DNA of 64,000 nucleotides, from the NCBI GenBank assembly GCA_040770645.1, contig JAXGIS010000001.1, positions 1 through 64,000 on the forward strand, read 5' to 3'. Of this stretch, positions 8,599 to 17,968 are shown piece after piece. The position numbers and the translations under genes are program-made. Each line of letters begins with the position of its first letter. Position 1 is the stretch's first letter. The DNA comes from JAAYZX01 sp040770645. Lineage in GTDB: Bacteria > Actinomycetota > Thermoleophilia > RBG-16-64-13. The notes beneath the pieces are model-generated. The model saw only the letters and a program-made list of their open reading frames with translations. It did no database searches and was not told the origin of the DNA.

Positions 8599-9872
8599 GT
8601 GAAGGTACGACGGAATGTCAAGATACTTCTTCCACTGACACTGCTTCTGTTGCTCTTGGTTTGCTCGACGGCTCTGGCCGGACCCTTTGTGGATCTGCGC
8701 ACCACGGGCAACCACATCCTCAGCACGGAAGAGATCATTGACACTCTCTACAGTATTGAGGCAGCCAGCGACGGTCTGGTGGATGTGTTCACGCTCACGG
8801 AGTTCGCGGCCGGACCTGTGACCAAGAGCGAGGCGGGTCGAGAACTGTACGTGGCCAAGGTGGGCACGGGTCCCACCGTGGTCTGGATCACAGCCAATAT
8901 ACATGGCAACGAGAAAGTGGTCAGCCACGGTGTGCTCAGCATGCTGAAGTATCTCTCGCAGAGTCACGCTGCGCCGGCCAAGCTGATCAGGGATCAGTTG
9001 ACCGTCTACATGGTGCCCAGCATGAACCCCGACGGGCGCGAGAGGAATACGCGAGGCACGTGGTTGTTCAATGACGACGGCACCCCACCATGGAGCCGGT
9101 TCCCGGCAAGGAGGGGCAGTTCCAGCAGGTGACCGTGGACCTCAACCGCGACTGGCACATGGGGTGGGTCACGGGCCAGGAGGGCGCCATCAACGGTCTA
9201 CGGGCCGACGAAACCAAGGCTTGGTATGCGTTCTGGGCCAAGATCAAACCCGATTACCTATTTGACATGCACCACCAGGGTTCGCCGCGGATGCCCTACG
9301 GTTACTACATCGTGGACGGATCGTTGGGGATCTCTCTGTCTCCGGATCGCAACACGATGCCCGAGCAGTACAAGGATCCCGTTCGCCAGCTGATGGGCTA
9401 TACCTATGATCACCTACTGAAGTTCGGGTTCAAGAACATAACCCGCTACCAGCTGGGTACCGACCGCGAGCTCGATTACAAGGGCGGGATGACCTCGGCC
9501 TGCTATCTGGGAAACAAGTGGATCAACTGGCTGGATCTGAATCCGGATGATCACAGAACCATCTGCGCGTTCCTGGAGATGCGCACCGACACGGCCGGCG
9601 GGCTGAGGGCCAATAACTACGCTCCGCCCGTTCGTTTCATGGGTGCGCCGGTGAGCTGGTTTGCCAGGATGGCCCACGAGTTCGTCTACGGCGTTCTCTA
9701 TGGAATCGCGAGTGGACAAGCATTTGGGGTGGATCCTCAGCACTGGTACGACATCCCGGCCTACGGCCCGGTCAAGTTCTACTACACGGATGAGAACTAC
9801 TTCCTGCCGGCTGCCGCCGATGCATGGGGCTACGTCCCTGCAGAGTGGGAGTTGGCGCTCGACATACTGTAG
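8599..9872 (+). CDS. Exported M14-family zinc carboxypeptidase (one frameshift in the given sequence)
   Basis: Starts at GTG 8599 after GGGGGTG, with a signal peptide (VKILLPLTLLLLLLVCSTALA). The zinc motif HGNE is at about residues 102-105, followed by VPSMNPDGRERNTR, the substrate-binding Asn-Arg region of the M14 family, then VDLNRDW and DMHHQG, the latter supplying the second His ligand. The first half reads in one frame to 9132 and the second in another (9090 to 9872). One extra C in the run 9083-9086 restores a single protein of about 424 residues, so this is probably a sequencing deletion. The domain order is that of secreted carboxypeptidases; no SLH repeats are present, so the enzyme may be free or periplasm-like. 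Substrate is unknown. Confidence 0.78.
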
Positions 9873-9888
9873 AGTCACGCTGGATCTT

Positions 9889-9925
9889 GGGGGAGGCGCC
9901 CCGCCGTACGGCGGGGTGCCTCCCC
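9889..9925 (+). terminator. Long GC hairpin between the carboxypeptidase and next SLH gene
   Basis: GGGGAGGC (9889-9896) pairs with GCCTCCCC (9918-9925), continuing inward through CCCCGCCG / CGGCGGGG with TA at the centre, about 17 pairs in all. There is no T tract after it, so it may act as a strong RNA structure or processing barrier rather than a classical terminator. Confidence 0.6.
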
Positions 9926-9964
9926 TCCCAATGATTGTCGCTCACCCATAGGCCAGGAGGAATC

Positions 9965-12700
9965 GTGCGTCGCGCCACCATTTGTCTCTTCACAGCTCTT
10001 ATGGCCCTATTGCTGTTGGCAGCGCCGGCGTTGGCGTTCCCGGACACGGTCGGCCACCCCTACGAGGGCGCGATCGAGGAGTTGGCAGCCGAAGGCATAA
10101 TCAACGGCTTCGCGGACGGCAACTTTCGACCCGACATAACTGTGGCACGTCAACAGTTTGCCAAAATGATTGTTCTCACCGTGGGGTTGGATCCTCTGCC
10201 GGGCCACATGTGCCCCTTCCGGGATGTGGAGCCGGACTGGCCTTACCCACGAGGATACGTCGCGGCCGCCTACCAGAACGGCATCACCAACGGGAAGACA
10301 TCCACGAGCTACGATCCCTACGGGACCATCACCCGGGCGCAGGTGGTCACCATGACGGTGCGCGCCCTGGAGAAGTGCGCGGGCGTGAAGATGCACGAAC
10401 CGGATGAGGAGTATTGGCGCTGGGGCATACTTGCCGGCTTTGCGGACCGGGATCACGGCCGCCCGGCTCATCTGGCTGAGTACAATGGGCTGCTGAATTA
10501 TCTGGTCTTGGAAGAAGGCAGGTGGGACCCGTGGGCCGTGGCCACCAGGGGAGAGGTGGCGCAGATCCTCTCCAACGCTCTCTGGCTCATGTTGCTGGGG
10601 GGTGAGGACGCGTCTGCGCAGCAGGTAGCTGCGTTACATGGTTCTGATAGACTAACGACGCATCTCGGCCGACCGACCAGAAGGAGCGGACCGATTCGTC
10701 TCGGTCACAAAGCTGCTGTCGTTGTACTTCTGGCGCTCCTCCTCACCCTTGTGGCTCCGTTGGGGCTGTCGGCCGTGTCTGCAGCCAACCGCTGGTCTGA
10801 CATCAGTGACCAGACGTGGTTCGACACCTACGGGATCACGGCCGCCCAAGCCGCCGCCGTAGCCGACGGCTACCCCGACGGGACGTTTCGACCCTATCAG
10901 GCAGTCACGCGGGCCCAGTTCGCCAAGATGGCCGTGAAGGGTCTCGGCATCCCCCTCGTCGCTCCCGGCGCGCCCAGCTTCAGCGATGTCAGGCCGTCGC
11001 ATCCCCTCTACGCCTACGTGGAGAGCGCCAGGGCGGCAGGCATCCTCGGTGGTTATGCCAACGGCACTTTCCGGCCGGACGCGCCGGTCACGCGCCAGCA
11101 GACCAACTCCATGCTCGGACGTTTTCTGTCCGAGAAGGAGCTCGAAGCCATGGCGGTCATCTGGGGGCTGCAACTGAGCTATCCGAGCCTCGACGCTTGG
11201 TACCGTGCGGAAGGGATGTTCTGGCTGGGGGTGTTCACCGATCTGGGTGAAGTGGACGGAGCACACCGGGCCGGAAGCGCGTACCTGGTTTGCCATCACG
11301 TGGTCCGCGGCTCTATGAGCGGTTCCCGCTACTGGCTCTACCCCGTCTCTTCGCTCAACAGGGCGCAGGCGGTCACCATGGTGCTGCGGACGCTGGGTGC
11401 TGTGGACGAGGTGGCCCCAGGGGCGCCACCCGCACCACGCGATATTGCCACTTTCCCGAGCACCCCCTCTGCCGATCGGCGCCCGTGGGTGAGCGGTAAG
11501 GCCGTTCCCGGGGGCACGGTGACCCTCTTCGACACCTTCGGGGGCACCACGCGCCAGATTGGGCAGATCTTGGCTCACGATCTCACGGGTGACTTCTCGC
11601 TCAGGGTGCCGCCCGAAGGAGCATTGGAAGAAGGTGTTCACGTCTTCACCCTGCGGGTGCGTAACACCAAGGGACTTCTATCGGATTACTCGGCTGCCGT
11701 GAGTTACGAGGTGGATTGGACGCCCCCCACGGCGGTGGTCACGGAGCCGCCGGACGGAGCACTGGTATCGAGTGGACGGCCCGTGTTCACGGTTGAGGCT
11801 GAGGATTCCGGTTCAGGTGTCCTCGAGGTGGCTTTCGAGTACGCTTCGGGAACGGGTGAGCCCGATTTCCAACCCATCTCCATCGATTACACGCCCCCGT
11901 ACGTGGTTTCTTGGGGGGCACTGCTGCTGCCGGAGGGTGAGTACCGATTGCGTGCCTCTGTGAGGGACGAGGCCGGCAATCTGGCCACCACACCGCCCGT
12001 GGCCATTACGGTGGATACCACACCGCCAGTGGCACAGCTGGTTTCGCCGGTACCGGTGCTGCCCGGACAGGCGGTGTTGACCGAACAGCGGAGGCCGCTC
12101 TTTGTGGTGGCGGCGGGCGATTTCCCCAAAACCCCAGGCGCGCCGGCCGTGGGAGTGGCAGAGGTGCGCTTCCTCTACGCGCCGGCCGGTGTTCTGCCCG
12201 AAGATCCCACGGTTGGGTCCTTCACCCAGATTTCGGCGGAGTCCATCCCGGTTGACAATGCGCATTACGCTGCATCCTGGGGGACCTTGGAACTCACCGA
12301 CGGTCAGTACGTGTTGGCGGCGGTGGCCTATGACCGCGCGGGGAACGAGTCGGCGCTGATAACCCAGTCGCTTGTGGTTGACAACGCGCCGCCGGAAGTT
12401 GCGGTGACGGCTCCAGTGGCGGGCGCCATCCTGCATGGAGGCGAGCAGATGCTCCTGACCTGGAGGGCTGCGGATGTGGCATTCGCGCCCGCTCCGATCT
12501 TCGTTGACTTTTCGCCCGACGACGGCGGCAACTGGTTCGTGGTTGCAGCAGGTGTACCGAATAGCGGCACGTATTTGTGGCAGGTTCCGAGACTCACCGT
12601 CGACTCCACCACCTGCTTGATTCGGGTGACCGCGGTGGACGCCATGGGCCGATCTACCACTGCTTTGTCAGAGTGGTTCACCATCATTGGTGGCCCGTAG
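9965..12700 (+). CDS. SLH protein; two signal-peptide-plus-SLH modules in one reading frame, then Ig-like domains
   Basis: Starts at GTG 9965, four bases after AGGAGG. Residues 1-215 form a complete small protein: signal peptide (ICLFTALMALLLLAAPALA) and SLH repeats. At about residue 244 a second full signal peptide appears (AAVVVLLALLLTLVAPLGLSAVSA), followed again by SLH repeats (YPDGTFRPYQAVTRAQFAKMAV) and then by Ig-like/FN3-like domains to residue 911 (DWTPPTAVVTEPPDGALVSS and DTTPPVAQLVSPVP repeats). An internal signal peptide makes no sense in one exported chain. Either two genes have been joined by loss of a stop, or a second gene begins around 10694, where AAGGAG (10681-10686) lies seven bases before an ATT codon. 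Both halves look like cell-surface proteins. Boundaries between them are uncertain. Confidence 0.75.
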   Translation: MRRATICLFTALMALLLLAAPALAFPDTVGHPYEGAIEELAAEGIINGFADGNFRPDITVARQQFAKMIVLTVGLDPLPGHMCPFRDVEPDWPYPRGYVAAAYQNGITNGKTSTSYDPYGTITRAQVVTMTVRALEKCAGVKMHEPDEEYWRWGILAGFADRDHGRPAHLAEYNGLLNYLVLEEGRWDPWAVATRGEVAQILSNALWLMLLGGEDASAQQVAALHGSDRLTTHLGRPTRRSGPIRLGHKAAVVVLLALLLTLVAPLGLSAVSAANRWSDISDQTWFDTYGITAAQAAAVADGYPDGTFRPYQAVTRAQFAKMAVKGLGIPLVAPGAPSFSDVRPSHPLYAYVESARAAGILGGYANGTFRPDAPVTRQQTNSMLGRFLSEKELEAMAVIWGLQLSYPSLDAWYRAEGMFWLGVFTDLGEVDGAHRAGSAYLVCHHVVRGSMSGSRYWLYPVSSLNRAQAVTMVLRTLGAVDEVAPGAPPAPRDIATFPSTPSADRRPWVSGKAVPGGTVTLFDTFGGTTRQIGQILAHDLTGDFSLRVPPEGALEEGVHVFTLRVRNTKGLLSDYSAAVSYEVDWTPPTAVVTEPPDGALVSSGRPVFTVEAEDSGSGVLEVAFEYASGTGEPDFQPISIDYTPPYVVSWGALLLPEGEYRLRASVRDEAGNLATTPPVAITVDTTPPVAQLVSPVPVLPGQAVLTEQRRPLFVVAAGDFPKTPGAPAVGVAEVRFLYAPAGVLPEDPTVGSFTQISAESIPVDNAHYAASWGTLELTDGQYVLAAVAYDRAGNESALITQSLVVDNAPPEVAVTAPVAGAILHGGEQMLLTWRAADVAFAPAPIFVDFSPDDGGNWFVVAAGVPNSGTYLWQVPRLTVDSTTCLIRVTAVDAMGRSTTALSEWFTIIGGP

Positions 12701-12785
12701 CCCCTCGCTGCACCGCGCTCCGACCCTTCCCGCAGCGCTGCTTCCTGAACGCCGGTCGTAAACCATTTGCCCTCTGTTGCCGATA

Positions 12786-12823
12786 ATCCACTGAAAGCGG
12801 ATAGATCGCGTATCTGAGTGGAT
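12786..12823. repeat. Inverted repeat in the leader of the CAP-domain gene
   Basis: ATCCACT at 12786-12792 is the exact complement of AGTGGAT at 12817-12823, and inside it AGAT (12803-12806) pairs with ATCT (12812-12815). It lies 75-110 bases before the start at 12899. It could be an operator or an RNA leader structure; no T run follows. Confidence 0.4.
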
Positions 12824-12898
12824 CAGCGGTCGTTTAACAGAACGGATGGGAACGCACTCGGCGAGCCTTCTTGGTCTCTTCGGCGGGAGGCAGTGAGA

Positions 12899-14599
12899 AT
12901 GGAAGAGCGCGGCGTCGACATACATAGGAACTACCAGTTTCGCTTGGGCCCCGGCAATGCCAAGTGGGTTCTCATTGTGCTGCTGGTAGTTGTCGTCGCC
13001 TTGGCGATCTTGTGCGCTCAGCCGGCGGCTGCGCAGGCGTACTCAGCCGAAGAGGCGCAGTTTCTCGTCCTTATCAACCAGTATAGGGCGCAGAACGGAC
13101 TTCAACCGCTGCTGGTTAGCGATGTGATAACCGTGGCCTGTTATCGGCACAACTCAGACATGGCCAAGTACTCGTTCTTCAACCACAACACAGTTCAATC
13201 CGACTACTATACTCCGGGCGCCACTCCTTGGGATCGGATGCGGGCAGAGGGGTATAACTACAACACCTACATGGGCGAGAATATCGCCGCGGGCTATCCT
13301 ACGGCGGCTGCGGTCTTCGAGGGATGGAGGAACTCTCCGGGCCACAACGCCAACATGCTCGGGGCCAACTTCAAAGTGATTGGGATTTCGTTGAAGGAAG
13401 TCCCGGGAACTCACTACCGCTACTACTGGACCACCGATTTCGGCGGCTATGTGGATCCATCCGCGCACACTATTGGGGGCGGGACTCCTCCGCCGCCGCC
13501 CGACACCACTCCCCTCCGTATCGATCACAGCGCCGCAGAGGGAGCCACGGTCTCAGGCTACGCAGTGCCCATCAACGTGAATGCAGTCGACAATGTGGGC
13601 GTGACCAAGGTGGAGTTGTACATCGACAGCATTTTGGTGGCTACGGATAACAGTGCCCCTTACGCGTTCACGTGGAACACCCTAGGCGGCTCCGATGGCC
13701 CCCGCCGTCTCACGGCCAAGGCTTTCGATGCGGCGGGAAACACCAGCATGTCGTCGCCGGTGAATGTGACGGTGCGCAATCAGGTCACCACCACAACCAC
13801 CACGCAGGCCACGACCACTACCACTCATGCCACTACGACCACCACGCAGGCCACGACGACCACCACGCAACTGACCACGACCACAACATCGCCGACGACC
13901 ACCACCACAACCACGCCGCCGGCTACAACCACCACCTCATCCGCCACTACCACCACTACGGTGCCGGTGGGTGTCACTACCACAACGGCGCCTCCTACCA
14001 CGACAACCACCAAGGCGCCGCGGTCGCCGGTATTCATAGATGTGCCGCCGAGCGATGCCTACTACCCGGCTGTGGCCAAAATGAAGGAGGCGCAGGTCAT
14101 AGAGGGGTATCCGGGCGAGGCCGGGGCGGAGTTTCGACCGGACAACCCGGTGAATCGGGCCCAGTTCGCCAAGATGATTGTCGGGGCCTCCGGCATTGAG
14201 GCCTGCGAGCAGCATCGCTGCCGGTTCCACGACATGCTGGACGATACGCCTGACAGCCTCTTCCCCCACAACTACGTGGCGGTGGCGGCCGAGCTGGGCA
14301 TCGTGCTGGGGCGGCCGGACGGCACCTTCGGTCCGTGGGATGAGATCACCAGGTGCAACGTAGTGGCAATGGTTATAAGGGCGGCTCGGCAACTACAGCC
14401 GGGCCGTTTGGCCGACCCGCCTGCGCAATATGTGGGTAGTTTCTCGCCCACGGGGTGGCCGGAGCAGGACGCCAACCTGCGTTTGGCCGAGTACAACGGA
14501 CTGCTTCAGGGCCTCAAGGGTTTTGGGAGTCACTGGAGCCCCTGGCAATGTGCCACTCGGGGCGAGGTGGCGCATATCCTGGCCAAGCTGATGAACTAG
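12899..14599 (+). CDS. CAP/SCP-domain (YkwD-like) surface protein with Ig-like domain, Thr linker and SLH repeats
   Basis: 566 residues from ATG 12899 (GGGAGG eight bases upstream; the frame is open to 12818 but lacks a site there). A single hydrophobic export segment (WVLIVLLVVVVALAIL) is followed by a CAP domain: FLVLINQYRAQNGLQPL, the conserved His in HNSDMA, GENIAAG, and WRNSPGHNANML. Then an Ig-like domain (DNVGVTKVELYIDSILVATD, like family 5/9 Big domains), about 75 residues of almost pure Thr with Pro/Ser/Ala (bases about 13787-14020), and SLH repeats to the C-terminus (EFRPDNPVNRAQFAKMIV). The Thr linker probably spans the wall and may be glycosylated. CAP proteins are linked to envelope and adhesion functions; the exact role is unknown. 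Confidence 0.87.
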   Translation: MEERGVDIHRNYQFRLGPGNAKWVLIVLLVVVVALAILCAQPAAAQAYSAEEAQFLVLINQYRAQNGLQPLLVSDVITVACYRHNSDMAKYSFFNHNTVQSDYYTPGATPWDRMRAEGYNYNTYMGENIAAGYPTAAAVFEGWRNSPGHNANMLGANFKVIGISLKEVPGTHYRYYWTTDFGGYVDPSAHTIGGGTPPPPPDTTPLRIDHSAAEGATVSGYAVPINVNAVDNVGVTKVELYIDSILVATDNSAPYAFTWNTLGGSDGPRRLTAKAFDAAGNTSMSSPVNVTVRNQVTTTTTTQATTTTTHATTTTTQATTTTTQLTTTTTSPTTTTTTTPPATTTTSSATTTTTVPVGVTTTTAPPTTTTTKAPRSPVFIDVPPSDAYYPAVAKMKEAQVIEGYPGEAGAEFRPDNPVNRAQFAKMIVGASGIEACEQHRCRFHDMLDDTPDSLFPHNYVAVAAELGIVLGRPDGTFGPWDEITRCNVVAMVIRAARQLQPGRLADPPAQYVGSFSPTGWPEQDANLRLAEYNGLLQGLKGFGSHWSPWQCATRGEVAHILAKLMN

Positions 14600-14652
14600 C
14601 GTCGGGAGGCGCGGCCGCTCGAGTCGGGCTTGCGAAGGTCGTTCTGTCCCAC

Positions 14653-14754
14653 GGGAGCGCCAGGCGCTCCCATCGCCGAGGCCGGGGGCGCATCTGCGCC
14701 TCCGGCCTGGCGCTGCGGGCCTCCGGCCCCCGCGGTGGCGGGGGCCGGAGGGCC
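14653..14754. terminator. Cluster of three hairpins between convergent genes
   Basis: Three GC stems stand between stop codons of opposing genes: GGGAGCG/CGCTCCC (14653-14671), GGCCGG with GGCGCA/TGCGCC (about 14680-14708), and a long stem GGCCTCCGGCCCCCGC against its complement (about 14717-14754). Together they probably act as a bidirectional transcription stop. Confidence 0.65.
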
Positions 14755-14758
14755 GGAT

Positions 14759-15730
14759 TCACGGTGCAGGCGTGAACATGGCCGCGTCGGCAACCACGTA
14801 CCCATTGGCACCCATGGCGTGGATGGCCACGCTACCCGAGCCTGGGTAGTAGCCCGAGTTCATGTAATAGCGGCCGAGGTAGTACCAGTAGCCACCGTTG
14901 GCCTGCTGGTTGACGTATTTGACCTGCTGGCCCCAAGCGGTGTTGATGGTCACTTTGGCGTTGGTGGCGCGGTTCCAGCCCGCCGTCCAACGTAGGTAGA
15001 CGTTGTAGTAGCCGGAGGAAGGGATCCGGGGAGTCCAGCGGGCCCACGCCGGCACAGTGGTCCCGAGCTTGACCTGGTAGTCACCGCCGTAGTAGCCGCT
15101 GTTGCTGGTGGACCGGGTCCAGTTGCCGCCGATATCTTCCCCGCCGGTGCTTTTGGCGCTTGGGTTATCGAGGATAATTCCGCCGTCCGTGAGGTAGCTG
15201 CGCCGGCGGGGTTGGTAGCTGGAGTCGAGATAGCGACTGGCGCGGCGCACGGTGGCTCCGGTGTAGGGTGCTTCGTAGACGATGGGGTAGCCCCAGGCAT
15301 CACCCTCCGCGTACAACACTACGTGGCCGGCGCCGTTGACGTGTCTGACCATGATGTCGCCGGGCAGCAGCTGCGAGCGCGACGCAAGCGAGCTCCACGG
15401 CCCCGAGTTGTACAGGAACTCGCCCGTGGTGTAGCGAGGCCTGATGGAGGAAGTGACCCCATCCTCTTCCTGATACAGCATCATTCTAGGCACTTCCCAG
15501 CATTTGAGAATGAGCCCCGAGCAATCGGGTCCGGCACCGGCCTGGGTATCGGGTACCCAGCTTTCGCCTCCCCACGTATAGGCCGTACCGACTGCCGACT
15601 CGGCGCGGGCGATGATCTCGGCGCGGGTCATGGTGGGCGCAGTTGCCGCTGAAACCCATGCCGGGAAGGTCAAAGCGCCCGCCGCAATGGTGGCGGCGAT
15701 AGACAGTGTATAGACCCAAGCCCGGATCAT
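14759..15730 (-). CDS. Exported NlpC/P60-like hydrolase with golvesin-type C-terminal domain
   Basis: 323 residues with signal peptide (VYTLSIAATIAAGALTFPAWVSA). The first domain has the NlpC/P60 pattern: GTAYTWGGES, then DCSGLILKCW with the catalytic Cys, and a His in NGAGHVVLYAEGD; such enzymes cut peptides in peptidoglycan. The C-terminal 130 residues (DNPSAKSTGG...GGNWTRST...YYNVYLRWTAGWNRATNAKVTIN...NGYVVADAAMF) match the golvesin/xanthan-lyase beta-sandwich domain, which often follows amidase domains and probably binds polysaccharide. The start overlaps the stop of the preceding gene by four bases (ATGA), so the two are translated together. Confidence 0.82.
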   Translation of the reverse strand: MIRAWVYTLSIAATIAAGALTFPAWVSAATAPTMTRAEIIARAESAVGTAYTWGGESWVPDTQAGAGPDCSGLILKCWEVPRMMLYQEEDGVTSSIRPRYTTGEFLYNSGPWSSLASRSQLLPGDIMVRHVNGAGHVVLYAEGDAWGYPIVYEAPYTGATVRRASRYLDSSYQPRRRSYLTDGGIILDNPSAKSTGGEDIGGNWTRSTSNSGYYGGDYQVKLGTTVPAWARWTPRIPSSGYYNVYLRWTAGWNRATNAKVTINTAWGQQVKYVNQQANGGYWYYLGRYYMNSGYYPGSGSVAIHAMGANGYVVADAAMFTPAP

Positions 15731-16938
15731 GGCGTCACCTCGAGGACTTCTTCGGTGGTGTTGGTCTGAATGGTTTTGTCGGCGCGATCGAGTTCGTTGA
15801 TCGGCCCTGTGGGCTCATGCGGCGCGGGCACATCGAAGCTGTGGACCCATATGGAGTAGCCGGCCGTGGTGGCTGCGATGCGAAGTATCCGCCCATCAGG
15901 CGAGACCACGTACGGGACGCCCACGTATGGGCCACTGTCTTCTGGGAGGCGGAGAGACGCGTTCTCACGATCGGTGGTGCCGATCATGCGCCGGATCAGA
16001 ATCCCGCCTTCGGCCATGCGGGTACCCAGGATCAGGTTGCCGGAGGGATCGGAGTTGAGAGAGGTGATGTGCTCGATCTTCTGGGGGCCACCGATCTTGA
16101 GGGTGGTGGAGGCGCCACAGGCGGATCGTCCAGCTTGTACACTGAGGCCTGCTTGGCCGTCGGCCAGGCGGGTGGCGACCACCCACCCACGTTCAATCCC
16201 CAGCCCCAAGGGCCGGCCCTCGTGGGCCTGCGCGGCCACTCGCCCCAACGGCGCGCACCTGGCGTGGGCAAGCTCCACCCACGGGTGGCCGTCGATCAGA
16301 AATACGGCGGTGGGGGGTTCTTGCGTGCGAGGAGTGGTATAGGATTTGAGAACCACTCCTTCCCAGTCCATCACCAGGCACACGCCGTCTGTGTCAGGAT
16401 CCAGCACTGCCAGCCGGTCGGCGGTTACGCACAGAAACCGGGGATCGGTCAGTGAGAGGGGTAGATGGGCTTTGAAGCTCCCGTCGGGAGCGAGTACCAC
16501 GATTCTCCGGTTCACGGAATCGAGGACGGCCATGCGCCCGTCCGGCGCCACAGCGAGGGCTTCTGGGCCGCGGGCCAAGCCCTCGGTGGGTGTACTCAGC
16601 CCCACTTGGCCGGAGCCTGTGCCCCACGGCAACGTCACCAAGAGCTTCCCCGTACTGTTTCCGTCTGCGCCTTGAGATTCCGCCGGCCCAGACGGGCCGG
16701 ATTTGTCTTGAGCTCCACCCGGTGCGGCCGGGCCCGCCTTGCCTTGCGCTGCGGCCTGTCCGGCAACAAGCAGAAGCGCGATGAGGCATGCGGCGGCCAC
16801 GGCCAGGGCGGCGGCCAGGAAGGTGGGCCGCACCCGGTGGCGGGGGCCGTTAAGGCGCGTCACTTGCGCCGTTGGTGTGGTCGGCGCTGCTCGTGGCCCG
16901 CTCAGGGAGCGCCGTTCGGCTCTGAACATCGACTGCAT
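15727..16938 (-). CDS. Membrane-anchored beta-propeller-like protein
   Basis: 403 residues from ATG 16938, chosen because AAAGGAGG lies six bases upstream; the frame is open further but the extra sequence overlaps the divergent gene. Residues about 40-65 are a transmembrane segment (FLAAALAVAAACLIALLLV) followed by a Gly/Pro/Ala linker. The outside domain has repeated blades such as GPEALAVAPDGRMAVLDSVNRRIVVLAPDGSF, typical of NHL or six-bladed propellers. It is coupled to the NlpC/P60-like gene by a four-base overlap, so it may guide or scaffold that hydrolase. Its ligand is unknown. Confidence 0.7.
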   Translation of the reverse strand: MQSMFRAERRSLSGPRAAPTTPTAQVTRLNGPRHRVRPTFLAAALAVAAACLIALLLVAGQAAAQGKAGPAAPGGAQDKSGPSGPAESQGADGNSTGKLLVTLPWGTGSGQVGLSTPTEGLARGPEALAVAPDGRMAVLDSVNRRIVVLAPDGSFKAHLPLSLTDPRFLCVTADRLAVLDPDTDGVCLVMDWEGVVLKSYTTPRTQEPPTAVFLIDGHPWVELAHARCAPLGRVAAQAHEGRPLGLGIERGWVVATRLADGQAGLSVQAGRSACGASTTLKIGGPQKIEHITSLNSDPSGNLILGTRMAEGGILIRRMIGTTDRENASLRLPEDSGPYVGVPYVVSPDGRILRIAATTAGYSIWVHSFDVPAPHEPTGPINELDRADKTIQTNTTEEVLEVTP

Positions 16939-17155
16939 CCTAAACCCTCCTTTGGGCGGTACTGAAAGGTGCCCTCCGAGGCTAAGAGGCGTCGCCAAGT
17001 GGCAGCCAGAGGACTTTGGTCGCAGCCTGGAGTGACCGCGTGTATCTGCCTTCTCCCTTGGTGAGCGGCCGAGAGGGTGCGGCCACCGCTTCGAACTCCT
17101 GTACACTAAGCGGTCAATGGGCGGCAGGTGAGATGTCGCCCGGTTAGGAGATCGC

Positions 17156-17931
17156 GTGATCGTCCTGTTTTCGGCGATGTCATCGGTAGACCTGCGCGTG
17201 AGTTGCTGCTCGCCCGCCTCCCCCTGCTCCGCGACAGGTATCGAGCCGACGCCGTCATCGTCAACGGCGAGAACGCGGCCAACGGCCTCGGCATCACGCC
17301 CAAGGTGGCGGATATGCTCCTCGACGGTGGGGTGGACGTCATCACCACCGGCAATCATGTCTGGCGCTACAAGGAGATCTACGGGTATCTGGAGGAGCAG
17401 CCGCGGGTCATCCGGCCTTTCAACTTCCTGCCCGCCAACCCGGGAAGGGGCGTCACCGTGGTCGAAGTGCCCGGAGGCAGGCTGGGCGTGCTCAATCTGA
17501 GCGGCACACTAACCCTCAACCCCGCGCGCTCGGCGTTCGAGGTGGTGGACGAAGCCTTGGAGCACCTGCACGGTGTGCGTAATGTGATAGTGGATATGCA
17601 CGCCGAGGCCACCAGCGAGAAGATGGCCCTGGGTTTTTATCTTGCCGGGCGGGTGAGCGCGGTGATCGGCACCCATACCCACGTGCGCACGGGGGATGCC
17701 CGGATTCTCGCCGGCGGCACCGCCTACATCACCGATGTGGGCATGTGTGGGTCACGAGACTCGGTGATCGGAGTCAAGAAAGAAATCATCCTGCGGAGGC
17801 TCCTGACTCAGATGCCGGCCATGTTCGAAGTTGCGGAGCACGATCTGTGGCTGGAAGGGGTGGCAGTGGAGTTGGACGACTCTGGTCGGGCCACCCGGAT
17901 CACGGCGTTCGAAGAAGGGTCGGGCGAGTAG
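17156..17931 (+). CDS. ymdB: YmdB-type metallophosphoesterase (TIGR00282 family), frameshift near start
   Basis: The body matches the YmdB family throughout: DAVIVNGENAANGLGITPKVADMLLDGGVDVITTGNHVW, RPFNFLPANPGRG, VDMHAEATSEKMALG, GTHTHVRTGDARIL, GGTAYITDVGMCG. These enzymes hold two metals and hydrolyse 2',3'-cyclic nucleotides; in Bacillus YmdB works near RNase Y. The proper N-terminus starts at GTG 17156 (TTAGGAG seven bases upstream) and reads MIVLF, but the frame changes at the T run 17168-17171; adding one T gives the expected GDVIGRPAREL. The longer open frame beginning at 17128 therefore has a false start. The missing base is most likely a sequence error. The gene diverges from the propeller gene and precedes slyD. 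Confidence 0.85.
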
Positions 17932-17968
17932 GGCCCGCCAACACTACCCCACCCCGAAAGGACATCCC

